A DNA stretch of 64,000 bases, taken from assembly GCA_030760725.1 (NCBI GenBank), contig JASWHV010000013.1, positions 37,048,699-37,112,698 of the forward strand, given 5' to 3'. The notes under the pieces are model-generated. The model was not told where the DNA came from and did no database searches. It saw only the letters and a list, made by a program, of their open reading frames with translations. Numbering within the stretch: position 1 is the stretch's first letter; every line of letters begins with the position of its first letter. Positions 32,017-45,013 of the stretch are shown one piece after another. This DNA is from Neostapfia colusana (taxonomy: Eukaryota > Streptophyta > Magnoliopsida > Poales > Poaceae). Made by a program: the position numbers and the translations under genes.

Positions 32017-35000
32017 TGAGAGGGCCCGACCTCGATCACGGGGCCGTGCCGCCTCGCCCGGGGATCGCATTGGTTGGTGCCATGTTATGCGGCACCCAAC
32101 AGCACACATATAAGGAACAATGTATTACATAAATCAAAGCGGAAGCTTACAATTGTTCTTCGTAAATAATTTACATAAAATAACTACAGCGGAAGTCTAT
32201 AAACAGCTCACGTTGATTATCTAAGACGCACTCGAGAAGGGGTCCAGCCCGCGGACTCCTCTCGCTAGCAACACGAAGACACAGCAGCGGCTAGGTTCTC
32301 CAAGTGTGACATGACTCGGAAGTTTCCGAGTCTCACCGGACAACCTTCTTCATAGCGTCGATGTTTACCTGCAAAACCACTTATATAGCAAGAGTGAGCA
32401 CAAAGGCCCAGCAAGACTTAACCGTCTCTCCTAAAGCATGGAACTCTATATGAAAGTAACCTAAGACTTAGGCCTGTCCTTTGCGAAAAGACTCGCCTAC
32501 GAGTTCATCCTTAACTTTCAGAATTTTAGCCATAATAGTAGTGACCTTGCGCCCAGCAACATTGGAACTCAACAATCAAACAAGAAACGCTTCATTCCAA
32601 TGTTACTTGTCCCAAGGTGAAAAATAACTTTAGTTTGCTCTATCTCTACTTCAAACATGGTTTTCATGCAATTTATAATTAGCATAACAGCATTTAAAAC
32701 TTTTGCAAACTATTCCCACACAACTTGATTACTACGTCACAGCGCAGTGAGCAAGCGGTACTCATAACCGCGAGGGACGGTGATTCGAATCAAACACTAC
32801 CCGGATAACTTGACACATACGCCCGCCTCTGAAGACCCAATTCTGGCGTCCTTCAATACGTCGTGTGTGGCAACCTTTCTCAGGCCACTAAACTGTAGAA
32901 CCGGTCGCGCCGTCTCAGGCTCATAGGTCTAACGAGACGATGTGGTATGCTTCTACAATTTAGTGAACCTGGTACATCGGTTTCCTGGTTCCCATATATC
33001 AGTAAGCATCCGGTACAAAACTCAATACTTGCTCTCAGGGCCTCATACGCTTCGGTCCTTGACCGACACAAGCAGAGCTACTCGACCAAGACCTCGTCTT
33101 GTCTCTGTCTAACCCCTCTGCCCGGTCTCATCTTTAGAAATGTAAACTTTAGTTTGCTCTCCTTCCCAACCACACTTATGTTATACTGAACTATAGCTCG
33201 TGAGTAGATTCCAACTACTTGTCTTCTACCGGATGCCCTAGTCTATTTAGCATGCCCTTATTCTACAGCGACGACACAATTCTACCCTTGACCTCAGGGT
33301 TCATGTTTGGTTATGCAAGTGGAGTATAATACATCCTTGACCTAATGCACATACAAACTTTGACCAATAGTAGTGAACAAAAGGAAAACTTTAAAAACAA
33401 CTTAAATGCAAACCGGGGCTTGCCTTGGTTTTGCAGGTGACTAAAGTCAGATAAGATGAAGTTAGTTGCTGATGATGACTTGAAGCTTAATCCCTGCCTT
33501 CTTGCTCCTTGATCAATATTCACTTATCCACGTTTGACCACTACACGTTATGAATTGCATACATGTTTAATTGAAAAACCTTTGCTAACAAGTTCTAAAG
33601 ACAAGTTTACAACTGGAAATCTGTTTAAAAATTTAAAATGACACTGGTGCTAGTGGATTGGGTTTGTGTTTAAGTACTATGATCAAGTGATGAGTGGGGT
33701 TTCATCACTTGGGTGGGAATCAACTAATGAGGTTGAACAGGGAATAATGATCCAAAACTCCAATGGAGCTGGAAATTTTCTTGTGAGTTCCTTGTCACAA
33801 GAAAGTCCTCTGGACCAAAATTCAGAATGTTTCACTAAGTAGATCACCCAGAATAATTCCCTAAGCATTTAGGAAAAAAGGAATTAATTCTGAATAAATT
33901 TGCACTTTCATGCAAATTCAAGCGAACTAAAATTTCAAGCATAGTTCAGAGAGTATGCCTGAATTTTCCTAGAATTTTTGGAGCTAAGGAATGCCCAGAA
34001 CTGAATTTCCAAGTTTTTGGAAATTCTCTGAAAATGTTTCTGTATTCATTTGAATACAGAAACTTGAAATCAGAATTACCCTAACTAAATCAACTCCAAA
34101 CGAGCTGAAACTTCTACAGGAGTGTCCTACTGTCCTAAAGAATATTCTGGCAAAATTTGGGGATTTTTGGATGAACCAAAGTCCCTCTAAAATTCTTTTT
34201 CTGAAAAGATTTAAAGAATTCTCCAGAATTTCCTATTGGTTTTCATGCAAATTGGGTTGCATATTTGGATAGAGTTTTTCATCCTGAATCCAACCCAATT
34301 TTAATCACTAATTTTGGATCTCCCTAGCAAATGTTATGAGGTTGTAAAGTTTGAACTAAATCTGGAATTAAAATTAATTCGGGAAATGTTCAAACTCTGA
34401 CTGTGGGTCCCTCCTACACGTGTCAGCTGCCGGAATCCCGCCACACGGGGCCACAGGACCTTTCCCGCGCCACCACACTGGATCCCAGGGCCATAGCCGA
34501 TCAGCAGTTTAAATCCTCCGTCGCTGACACGCGGGGCCCGCCGGACCGTCTTCCTCCTCGGGCCGTTTTCTTTCCCGTGCCGCCTCCTCGCCGGAAACCC
34601 GTCGGAGCTCGCCGGAGTCGGCTTCCTGGCCATCTCCCGGCTCGGTACTTGCCGCCTGTGGGTTTTCAGGGACGAGCAATCCACTGGTGCGGTGCTCTCG
34701 GGCCGACGGTGGCCAGAAGTAGACCGGCGACGTGCGGCGGCCTCGGGAGAGGTTCGGCACCATCGCCCGGCGGTCCTAGCCCGCCAAGCTCTCGGGTTTG
34801 TGGCTCTAAAGCATCCTGGGAGGCTATGGAAGCTCGGCGAAAGCTTAACCAAGCATGAAAACGGCGGCTACCCGGCTTTCACCGTGCGCCCGAATGGTAG
34901 TGCCTGTTTTGTGCTCGGAGAACATCAAAATACGTCGCCTCTCGTCGGCTTCCAGCTAGGTTTCAAAAGAGGAGATCACCGCCATATAACTTAGCTCCTC

Positions 35001-36914
35001 TGTGCCTAATTTTGTGACCAAAGATTGAGGACAGAGGGAGAATTTCTAGATTTCGTACCGGAAGGTCGGGTTATGGTCGCCGGAGGGATTTCCTCGAATT
35101 CGCGCTCTGTCGTCCATGTCATGGCCCGAGCTTTGGAGACGAGCATCAGGGGGTCCTAGCACGTCCGGGGGTGCTCTTGTTCGGGCTTGACAAGTTCCCT
35201 GCAGCGCTGTCCACGTGCGACCTCTTCGTCGGTCCTCGTCGGCCGCCGCGCCAACACGGCTTTCCCGGGATAGGGAGGCCAGACAACGGTCGATGACACG
35301 TCGGGGGTGGAGAGGGAGATGCCCTGGTGCCAATTTGGCGCTCTGCCGAGGCTTGCACGCGATGGAACGATGGTGGCACGGTGGATCGGTGGTGGCGGCG
35401 GTGTGCGTCGCTGTTCTCGGTCGTGGGCACGAGGCAATGACCCCGGGGTTTCATCTGGTGCACGAGAGGATCAGGCCGGGGCTCAAGAAGCGCCTAAGCG
35501 ACTCGCCAGCACGATGAAACATCCGGAGGGGTGGCTGCTGCGTGGAGAGCTCGGTGGTGTCCGGGTGCTGCTTCTGTCACGCGCTCGGGGAAGGAAAACA
35601 GAGCCCGTGGCTCATCTCACAGACAGCTGGGTCCCAGTGCACATGCAGAGAAGACTTAGGTGCTAAGTTTTTATCTCCCCTCTCAATGACAATTGGGGCC
35701 CCACAAAGTTTCTTTCTCAAATATCTCCAGATTTTTGGCACATTGCAAACTTCACTCATATGGAGCTCAAATTCAAAAGCCATTTGACAATTTGACAAGT
35801 TGTGCCTCAGTTTCAAATTTGAATTCAAATTTAGAGGAAATTTACAAGCCCCCTTGATATACATATCAAAGCACCTCCAAATTTTCTCAAAATTTGTCTC
35901 CCTCATAATTTGGACCTGAGGAATTCAAATATGCCATCTGATCCTTAAGTTGGCCATTGCAAATACAAATTTTCAAACAACAGTTTGAATTTCCTTCTTG
36001 GAAAGGGCCTTCTTTGCCTTGAAGTAAACCATTTAATTCAAACAGAAATTTAAGTCCTCTTTGGTGCTGAACCATCTGAATTTGGGTGAACACTTTGGTT
36101 TGCTCCTAGCCCATGCTTGATCAACCTTGGTCCCAAGCTGAACCTTACAAGTTCAGTTTTGGACCATGCCCCTCAAATTTGAATTTGAAGGTGATCTCAA
36201 ACAAGTCTTTGAACAAATGGTATATGAGCTTAACATCCCTCTCATTTTGGAACTTAAGCTCTTCAATACCTGAGGACTGCAATGATCATCTCATATATAT
36301 GCTTTTGGACCATCTGAACATGAGTGCTTTGCAAGGGTTCAAAAATGGGGTTTAAACTTCCCTCCCCTCTACTCATAGAGAATGTGCCTATGAGTTAGGT
36401 TTTGGGAGTGAAATTCTTCCCTAGGTTAACATGTGTGCAGTATGAGCTAAAGAACATTTTAGCTCTCCCCACATGTCCATGTTTGAGTTTATCATTTCAT
36501 GTGACATAACTCAAGTCATTCCCTTGCCTAACATGTTTGAATTCAACATGAACTCAACCTGATCATAGTCCATTCCCTTTTGGCTCACCCTCAAATCAGA
36601 AAGTTGCCACCACGTTATCCTCAATTCAAATGTATGAGGCTCCATGTGTATACAAAAGTTTGGCAGTAATTTGAGCTGAGCCTTTGAGACTAAAGACCTT
36701 ATTTTTGTTCTTTCTCATGTACATGTATGGTTACACATGAGTTTAACTCCACCTTGGTCCAACACCTTCAAAGGCATGCTTGAACCCATGTGGTTGCACC
36801 TCATGTATACCATCCCATGTAAGAAAATTTTTGTAAGTCCCATTTTTCATGAACAGAAACACAATGACGTTCAATCATCCGTTCCTTTGCATTCACGTTT
36901 CTGGGACTTTTACA
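32017..36914 (-). repeat. Solo LTR of the G family, inserted in A's leader (4898 bp)
   Basis: On the minus strand it starts TGTAAAAGTCCC (36914) and ends GGGCCCTCTCA (32017). It is flanked by ACTCA at 32012-32016 and 36915-36919, a perfect 5-bp duplication. There is no primer site or purine tract beside it, so it is a recombined solo LTR. It aligns along its length with the G LTR (39551-44233). It carries the conserved donor AAG|GCAAG (exon end 33424) and an acceptor near 32371, followed by a short frame containing RRYEEG. Confidence 0.92.
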
Positions 36915-36919
36915 ACTCA

Positions 36920-38587
36920 AACATGCACTAGCTCGAATTGATATGTCAAATGCATAAACTTTTCGACTCCACTTGCTGTTTCACAACAGCTGCTGAAGAT
37001 CAAAAGGTAAAACTAAATGTTTTGGTTGAAAAACTTCAACATGTTGTTATGTCCAGTTTCTGGTCTAGCAGACCAGTTGGAGGAATTTAACTGTTTTGGC
37101 CACCTTGGAGGCAAAATCTGGACTAGAGTTCAAAAACAAAGTTGTAGTAGACTCAACAAGGAATCCATATAGTATTTATTTGCCTCTCTGGACTTCCTAA
37201 TTTATGAGTTATGACCTCCACAAGTTGACAGAATTTTCTCAGGAATTTTGACAGCACCTCCTTTGTAAGTGGCTGTTTTATTCACAAAATTCCATCTGTT
37301 TCTGCCCTCAATCTAGGAAAACACTGAACTAAAAAGTTGTAGTAGATTTCCTATACTTTACAACGATGTCTTACTTTACCCTTAGAAATTTTTCTACAGA
37401 AAGTTGTGGTTGAAATACAGAAAAATCCAGAGAGTATTTTGGTCTGCCCTGTTTCTGGACAGTGTATACTCATCTGAGATTTTCATCCATTTGGAGGGAA
37501 ATTATGTTCTGGAGCTCTACAGAAAAGTTGTAGAGGACTTCAAAACCTTTCCAGAATGGTATCCCACACTCCCATTGGTTCAACCAATCCTATGTTATAC
37601 CCTGTTTAAGTTCAGCAAAGTTTATGCCGAAACAGGGGAGGTTGTTCCTAAGCCTTTGAAATTGAATCTATACTCCCAATTGACTCTTAGTTCAGTATAG
37701 GAGTTCACTAACCTCTAAATGGAATCCTAAACCTCATTTTAACTCTTTTCTTTAAAAATATCCTTTTATGCAGTCGCGGTACTATGTTTCCTCACCAAAG
37801 AAAATCCTAACCCGGTATTCCGGCATATACGTGTCAAATGGTGTAACTAAGAACGTCACTCACAAACGGTTGCTAACGTCATGCACTAACGTAGTTAATG
37901 TACCTGCAGAAGAACACACAATAATGGTGCACACAAAGGTTTTTGACAATTCAGGCAGTTCCATATCATAATAAAAACATACAGTCCGTATCATTTCCAT
38001 ACGGATCGTCCTTGAGTCAAGCCACATCTCAAGGTACATGGTCGTGTTTTCACACCACACGACGGGGAACCTGAGTAGAGCGTGAACGGGTAATCACGTT
38101 TGGGAATTTTATCAACCCAATGGATACCACCTACTGCCTCATGACCGTTGAGGCCGGCCGATGGCGAGCGCTGCGTATGGCCCTTTGAACATTGAATGTT
38201 GAAGAGGTTCACACTATCGTGTTGCTTACCACACGATGGGGTATTCTCACTTTTGCCTAAAGCACGCTGGAGATCAGCGTCTTCATATACTCTCAAAACC
38301 ATAGAGAGGTTCAGAGACTCATATTAAGTACCGTGCCAAGCCAACGTATACCCTTCCATACTATTACTCGTATGGCGAGTTACCACAATTGATCTGCTTG
38401 CGGTGGCGTACCTTACCTCTTACCTGACGTCGGAGCATCGTTATAGAATGTATAACAAGTATGTTAGCATTTCCACCATAATATCTACTATTATCATAGA
38501 CCTTATGCGGGCGTAGTGACTAATCCTCACTCGACTACTTCTAAATTTTCAAAATAGGATCTTTTCGAGCGTGCTATTCCCAATGCG
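36920..38587 (-). other. Element A leader, LTR-proximal fragment
   Basis: Non-coding. On the minus strand it matches the leaders of C and D, for example AAACAGCCACTTnCAAAGGAGGTGCTGT near 37240-37275, which corresponds to 49850-49870 in D. It contains the same repeated CATAACTT / TCTGGAAAG / CTCCAG modules. Open stretches within it are short and not coding. Confidence 0.75.
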
Positions 38588-38600
38588 GCTCTGATGCCAC
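38588..38600 (-). other. Primer-binding site of element A
   Basis: On the minus strand it reads GTGGCATCAGAGCC, the initiator tRNA-Met site with one mismatch (TGGC for TGGT). It lies five bases from the LTR end. Confidence 0.85.
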
Positions 38601-38604
38601 ACCC

Positions 38605-39550
38605 TGTGGGGGACCACCCCATGGTTCACCCACTCCAGGATCGCATAGGGTGGTGCCATGTGATGCGGCACCCAACAGCACACATGGAAAGACTTTAAGA
38701 ACAACATACAAACTTTTATTTCATATAAGACAGAGGAAGTCTTTTTACAAAACTTAATTATACAGCGGAAGTTATATACATAGATACTCTCAAATCCTAA
38801 CTAAGCAAAAGTGCAGCCATCCAGCCAGGGGACGCTACACACTAGCAGCATGGAACCGGAGATCTCAGCGGCGTGCAAGTCTCCAGCTCGGCCGTGTACC
38901 CCGACGGGGCATCGCCTCGTCCTCAGAACCTTCCTCATAACTCTCACCTGCACACAGCTCAAAATATTGCAACCGTGAGCACGATGGCTCAGCAAGGCTT
39001 AACCGATAAGCCTAGGCATGGAACTCTACATGCAAGGATGTGTAAGATAGGAAAAATGAGTTTGCATTAAAGACACGCCTACATGTTGATCCTTACTTTC
39101 AGTTTCACAGCAACAGTTTAATGAGCCTTAGGCAGCCCTCACATCGAGAAGTCCACAATCAAACAAGAAACACTTTCCTCCGATGTGATGATGCCCAAAG
39201 TGGAATATAAACTTAATTAGCTCTATAAGTACAGCATACAAGGTTTCAAGTCATTTATAATTCAATGCAGCATATTCAGTTGGCTTATTTCAGTTCTTAC
39301 TACGTCACAGCGCAGTGAACAAGCGGGTACTCAAATAACCGCGAGGGACGGTGATTGCAATCAAGACACACCCGGATAACACGTTACATACACCCACTTT
39401 CAGAACCGTGATTCCACACCCCTTCCTACTCTGTTGTATGCAACAACCTTTCAAAGGCAACCCAAATGCCGAATCGGTCCATCCGTAACGTGCAGGAGGT
39501 CCCAGCGTGGAGCGTAACTGTGCCCACCAGCACATTTACACCTTGCTACC
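38605..39550 (-). repeat. Element A 5' LTR, 3' end only (cut by G)
   Basis: The LTR ends (minus strand) CCCCCACA at 38605. It contains the conserved U5 block (CCGTCCCTCGCGGT, near 39340) and the GCCTTGCTGAGCC-like block near 38985. It is interrupted at 39551 by element G, so its U3 lies outside the window. Confidence 0.8.
38865..38947 (-). other. Candidate LTR-embedded terminal exon, element A 5' LTR
   Basis: After GTGTGCAG (minus strand), phase 1 reads GESYEEGSEDEAMP and continues to a TGA at 38865-38867. It corresponds to GFYEEGTPEEETEP of C. The second exon of A is outside the window. Confidence 0.45.
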
Positions 39551-42500
39551 TGAGAGGGCCCCTGCCGTCCCGCCCGATCATGGGGACGGGGCACCTCGCC
39601 CGGGAATCGCATTGGGTGGTGCCGTGTTATGCACACATCTAAGGAACACTGTATTACATAAATCAAAAGCAGAAGCTTACAATTGTTCTTTGTAAATAAT
39701 TTACATAAAATAGCTACAGCGGAAGTCTATAGACAGCTCACGTCAAATAACTAAGAAGCACTCGAGAAGAGGTCCAGCCCGCGGACTCCGCTCGCTAGCA
39801 AAACGAAGACATGGCAGCGGCTTGGTCCTCCATGTGTAACATGACTCGGACGTTTCTGAGTCTCACCGGACAACCTTTTGTATAGCATCGTATTAACCTG
39901 CAAAACCACTCATATAGCAAGAGTGAGCACAAAGGCTCAACAAGACTTAACCGTCTCTCCTAAAGCATGCAACTCTACATGAGGGTAACTTAAGACCTAA
40001 TCCTGTAATTTGCGAAAAGACTCGCCTACGAATTTATCTTTAACTTTCAGATTTTAGCCATAATAGTAGTGACCTTGCGCCCAACAACATGGAAACTCCA
40101 CAATCAAACAAGAAACACTTCATTCCAATGTTACTTGTCCCAAGGTGGAAAATAACTTTAGTTTTCTCTATCGCTACTTCAAACATGGTTTTCATACAAT
40201 TTCCATTTATCATAACAGCATTTAAAACTTTGCAAACTATTTCCACACAACTTGATTACTACGTCACAGAGTGAGCAAGCGGTACTCATAACCGCGAGGG
40301 ACGGTGATTCGAATCAAACACTACCCGGATAACTCGACAAATAAGCCCACCTCTGAAGACCCAATTCTGGCGTCCTTCATTACGTCGTATTTGGCAACCT
40401 TTCTCAGGACACTAGACTGTAGAACCGGTCGCGCCGTCTCGGGCTCATAGGTCTAACGAGACGATGTGGTATGACTCTACAATCCAGTGAACCTGGTACA
40501 TCGGTTTCCTGGTTCCCATATATCAGTCAGCATCCGGTACACAACTGAATACTTGCTCCCAGGGCCGCACACGCTTCGGTCCTTAACCGACACGGGCAGA
40601 TCTACTCGACCAAGACTCCGTCTTGTCGCTGCCTAACCCTCCTGCCCGGTCTCATGTTCAAAAATGTAAACTTTAGTTTGCCTCTCCCTTCCAACCACAC
40701 TTATAAAATCCCACACTATAGCTCGCGAGTAGATTCCAACTACTCGTCTTCTACCGGATGCCCTAGCCTATTTAGCACGGCATTCTTCTACAGCGATGAT
40801 ACATTTCTACCCTTGACCTCAGGGTTCATTTTTGGTTATGCAAGTGGAGTATAAAACATAATTGACCTAATGCACATACAAACTTTGACCCATAGTAGTG
40901 AACAAATGAAAAGCTTTGTAAAACAGCTTAAATGCAAACAGGGGCTTGCCTTGGTTTTGCAGGTGACTAAAGTCAGATAATGTGATGTTAGTTGCTGATG
41001 ACTTGAAGCTCAATCCCTGCCTTCTTGCTCCTTGATCCAAGCTCAACTTCTCCTTCTTCACTTTCCACGTTTAATCACTACACGTTATGAATATGTATAC
41101 AAGTTTAATTATAAAACCTTTGCTAACAAGTGCTAAAGACAAGTTTATAACTGGAACTCTGTTTAAGAATTTAAAATGACACTGGGGCTAGTGGTTTGGT
41201 TTGGGTGAAGCAACATGATGAAGTGATAATTACATTTCATCACATGTGTGCTACTCATCTAAATAGGTTGAACAGGATAGTGGTGATACAGAGCTCCAAT
41301 AGAGCTGAAAATTTTCATGTGAGTTCCTTGTCAAATGAAAGTCCTCTGGACTAAAATTCAGAATATTTCACTAAGTAGATCACCCAGAACAATTCCCTAA
41401 GCATTTAGGCAAAAAAGGAATTAATTCTTAATAAATTTGCACTTTCATGCAAATTCAAGTGAACTACAATTTCATACATAGCTCAGGGAGCATGCATAAT
41501 TTTCCTAGGATTTTTGGAGCTAAGGAATGCACAGAACTGAATTTCCAAGTTTTGGAAATTCTCTGAAAATGTTTCTGTATTCATTTGAATACAGAAATTT
41601 GAAACCAGAATTATCATAACTAAATCAAATCCAAATGAGCTGAAACTTTGACAGGAGTCTCCTAACATCCAAAAGAATATTCTGGCAAAATTTGAGGATT
41701 TTTGGATGAACCAAACTCCCTCTACAATTCTTTTTCTGAAAATATTTAAAGGATTTTCCAGAATTTTCTATTGGTTTTCATGCAAATTGGGCTGCATATT
41801 TGGATAGAGCTTTTCGTCCTGAATCCAACCCAATTTGAATCACTAAATTTGGAGCTTCCTAGCAAAAGTTATGAGGTTCTAAAATTTGAACTGAATCTGG
41901 AAATCCAAATAAATCGGGAAAAATTTTAAATTCTGACCGTGGGCCCATCGCACACGTGTCAGCTGCTGGAACTGAGCCACACGGGGCCACAGACCCCTTC
42001 CCGCGCAGCCACAATTCAATCCCAGGCCACAGAAGATCTAACCCCCCTCGCAACAGAGACTGACACGTGGGCCAGCCCCCGTCTTCGTCTCCCTCCAGAA
42101 GCCCGCGCCGCCGAGCTCGCCGGAGCTCTCGCCGGGAAGGGGTTCCGGTCCTCGGAACTTGCTTATTTTTGCCGCCACTGCACATTTTTGCGTGAGGAAC
42201 ACGTTGCCAGCCTTACCTCGGATCAAAGATGGCTGGAACCCTAGGTGCGACGGTGACAGTGGCTGCAGCAACTCCGGTGACGTAGCTAGGGCGCTGTAAT
42301 GCCCCAACCTTGCTCCGGTTAGCTCCTACAGCATCGCCATGACCTAGAGAGCAACGTACAAGGCTCTGATCTCGCGAGAAACGTCGGCAACTAGGGGCTC
42401 ACCGTGCGACCTAGTCGATTTTGGTGAAAATTCGAAAAACTCAAAGAACAGCGCCTTTCCTCGATGGTTCTCGGTGGTTCTTGATCCTATGAACGCGCAC

Positions 42501-44233
42501 GGAGGTATAGAAGGTGTATGCTCGTTGTGTGTGGAGTGGTTTTATGTGTGAGAAGAATTTGCCGAGTTTCTCCCCTCGGTTATTATTGCATGTCGATGGC
42601 AAAAACGAAATTCCGGCGAGCACCGTCCATGACAGGAAGCCGTGATTGTGGTGAAGCGAGTAGGGGTATCGGCGAACCTTTTTTCTTTTGCAACTCGAAG
42701 GGAGAAGCTCTGGGGTGGCCGGGCGACGGATTCTTTCTACGGCGGCATCCGCGCGGTAGAGAGAACAAATGAGCTTGGCGTCGGGTTTCTCGTGGGTTAG
42801 CACCGTGTCTAGGCTGTGGGCACGTCGAGGGAGCGTGGGCGGCGCCGGGGATGAGCCCAGCTTGGCGTGAACGTTGCCGAGGCGTCCGGGCGTCGTTGCT
42901 CCGAGGAAGTGCAGCAGCGGCGGAAGAAATGGTTCACATGGGAGGTCACACGGAGAAGAGGAAACGTGAGGGTTTTCCAAGCAAGGTAGCCGCCCGCGGG
43001 GATAATATCGGCGTGCTGAGGCGGTTCGACCGGCGCTCAGCAAAAACCTCGCGCGTACGTGCGCTGGTGCCGCGACACTGCTGCTGTCACGCGCTCGGGA
43101 GAGGAAAAACAGAGCCTGTGGCTCATCTCACAGACAGTTGGGCCCCAGTGCACAAGCAGAGAAGACTTAGGGAGCAAGTCTATTTGGCTCAATGGCAAGT
43201 GGGGTCCACCCCTGCTCCTCCCAAAAGATCTTCCAATTTTTGGCAGGTGATCAAATCAAATATGGGCAGCTAAATTTTTAGGACTCATTTGGACCTGTGG
43301 CAAAATTCCTTCCAAATTCAAATTTGAACTTGAATTCAAATGCAGCCTTTGTGTCCTTATGCAAATGCTTAGCCACCACACTTTCAAATGTTGTAAAAAT
43401 TTGTATTCCCACAAATTTGGAGGTTGGAATCTCAAATATGGACTCAACTTTTAAATTTGGTTGCTGCAAATATAAACTTTAAACCAACAGTTTGAAAGCC
43501 TCTTTTGTGATGACCCATTTGAACAAATGGTATATGAGCTCCAAATTTCTCCAAATTTGGAACTTAAGCTTTTTAATACCCGAGGACTGCAATGGTCATC
43601 TCATATATATGCCTTTTGACCATCTTAACATGAATGCTTTGCAAGGGTTCAAAAATGGGGTTTAAACTTCCCTCCCCTCTGCTCATAGAGAATGTGCCTA
43701 TGAGTTAGGTTTTGGGAGTGAAATTCTTCCCTAGGTTAACATGTAGTTCAGTATGAGCTAAAGAACATTTTAGCTCTCCCCACATGTCCATGATTGAGTT
43801 TATCATTTTATGTGACATAACTCAAGTGATTCCCTTGCCTTAACATGTTTTGAATTCAGCATAAACTCAACATGAGCATAATCCATTCCTTTTTTGCTTA
43901 CCCTCAAATCAGAAAGTTGCCACCATAATTCTCCTCACCTTCAAATGTGTGAGGTTCCACGTGTGTTCAAAAATTTGGCAGCACGTTGTGGTTAGCATTT
44001 GGAGTCTAAAAGACCATATTTTTGTTCTTTCTCATACACATGTATGACTTACTCATGAGTTTAACTCCACCTTGGTCCAACCCATTCAAATGAATGCTTG
44101 AACCCGTGTTGTTGAACCCCATGTAGACCATCTCATATAAGAAAGTTTTTGTAAGTCCCATTTTTCATGAACCAGAAACACGATGACGTTCAATCACCCG
44201 TTTCTTTGCATTCGCGTTTTTGGGACTTTTACA
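39551..44233 (-). repeat. Element G 3' LTR (4683 bp)
   Basis: Starts (minus strand) TGTAAAAGTCCC and ends GGGCCCTCTCA. It is the same family as the solo LTR at 32017-36914. It contains the perfect CGAGTAG/CTACTCG hairpin near 40735, the U5 block near 40300 and the donor AAG|GCAAG (exon end 40950). The GC-rich middle (41930-43200) has overlapping chance frames that I do not call. Confidence 0.92.
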
Positions 44234-44235
44234 TT

Positions 44236-44252
44236 CCCCCCCCCCCCTTAAA
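44236..44252 (-). other. Element G polypurine tract (G12)
   Basis: TTTTTAAG followed by 12 G on the minus strand, twice the six G of the other elements, probably by slippage. Confidence 0.8.
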
Positions 44253-45013
44253 AAGAATCTCATCCCGAGATTCCAAAGAAAAACGAGACGGGAGAGGTAA
44301 TGCCAAGTGGTATGACGATAAAAATTCCGGATAGTTCATGCGGAGGTAATCTTTGCTCTCCACGTTGTTTCTTCCGTGGTATGATTTCTCCACAACACCT
44401 GGTAAAATCTTAATATCCAATTCCAGGTGTTCCGGATCATTTTCATCGATAGTCTGAACCGGTCGCTCAGTTTAAGCACGATCCGGCTTCCACTAGTCGA
44501 TTTCTTTTGTGCGGACAGCGATGGTAGCTTTAAGGCACTTCCGTAGCTGTGACACATGAAATGTGTCGTGAACACCAGCAAGATTTGCCGGTAGTTTCCA
44601 GCCGGTACGCTACGGTCCGCACTTTTCCGTGACAGCAAATGGATCTAAGGCTCGGGGAGCAAAATCTCCCCTATACCTAGGACCGGTGAATTCCTTTCAT
44701 CGGAGACATGCGAAGACAATGTGTTCTCCACCATCGAAATGCAACGGTCTGTGCCTTTAACCATCGTGACTTTTCTGTCGGGATTGTACAGCCTTCAAAT
44801 TCGCTTCTATTGTCGAACTTGGTCATCGGCGTTGTTGACAAATCAACCCCGAACAGTACTCTTTCACCGTACTCACACCACTTCCGCGGTGTGCGACATT
44901 TCCGGCTGTAGAGTTTCATCTTATGAGGTATAACTGTACGGTATTAAACCATAGAGTACCCTCATTGTCCTTCCTGAACCACCTCATCTCCCCGTTGTCT
45001 ATTCCCATCTGTA
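44253..45013 (-). pseudogene. pol: Element G integrase remnant with the catalytic core deleted
   Basis: Reading the minus strand from 45013, homology starts at GIDNGEMRWFRKDNEGTLWF, just before the integrase zinc finger. Around MKLYSRKCRTP it jumps straight to the region after the catalytic core (relatives: YEALYGRKCRTP). Compared with D, about 660 bases are missing: the HHCC finger and the whole D,D,E core. Downstream it is frameshifted but recognisable (WCEYGERVLFGVDL, MSPMKGIHR, FYQVLWRNHTTEETTW). The remnant ends next to the purine tract. Confidence 0.85.

Larger units (their letters stand above)
1..39550 (-). mobile_element. Element A: old Ty3/gypsy chromovirus, dispersed by later insertions
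   Basis: This minus-strand element is the outermost host of the nest. Its visible pieces, read 5' to 3' on the minus strand, are 5' LTR 38605-39550 (cut by element G), primer site 38588-38600, leader 38587-36920 and 32016-31740, gag 31739-31241 and 5634 to about 5000, protease and pol down to 1591, purine tract 1533-1545, and 3' LTR 1532-1. Continuity across element B is shown by a 5-bp duplication and a gag reading that resumes at the same residue. Continuity across the solo LTR is shown by a second 5-bp duplication. Stops and frameshifts throughout mark it as the oldest layer. Neither LTR is complete in the window, so no LTR age can be read. Confidence 0.85.

Noticed and set aside
42441..43043. 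200-codon minus-strand frame in the G LTR
   Set aside because: Lies in the GC-rich LTR middle, lacks a domain, and the homologous part of the solo LTR does not keep the frame.
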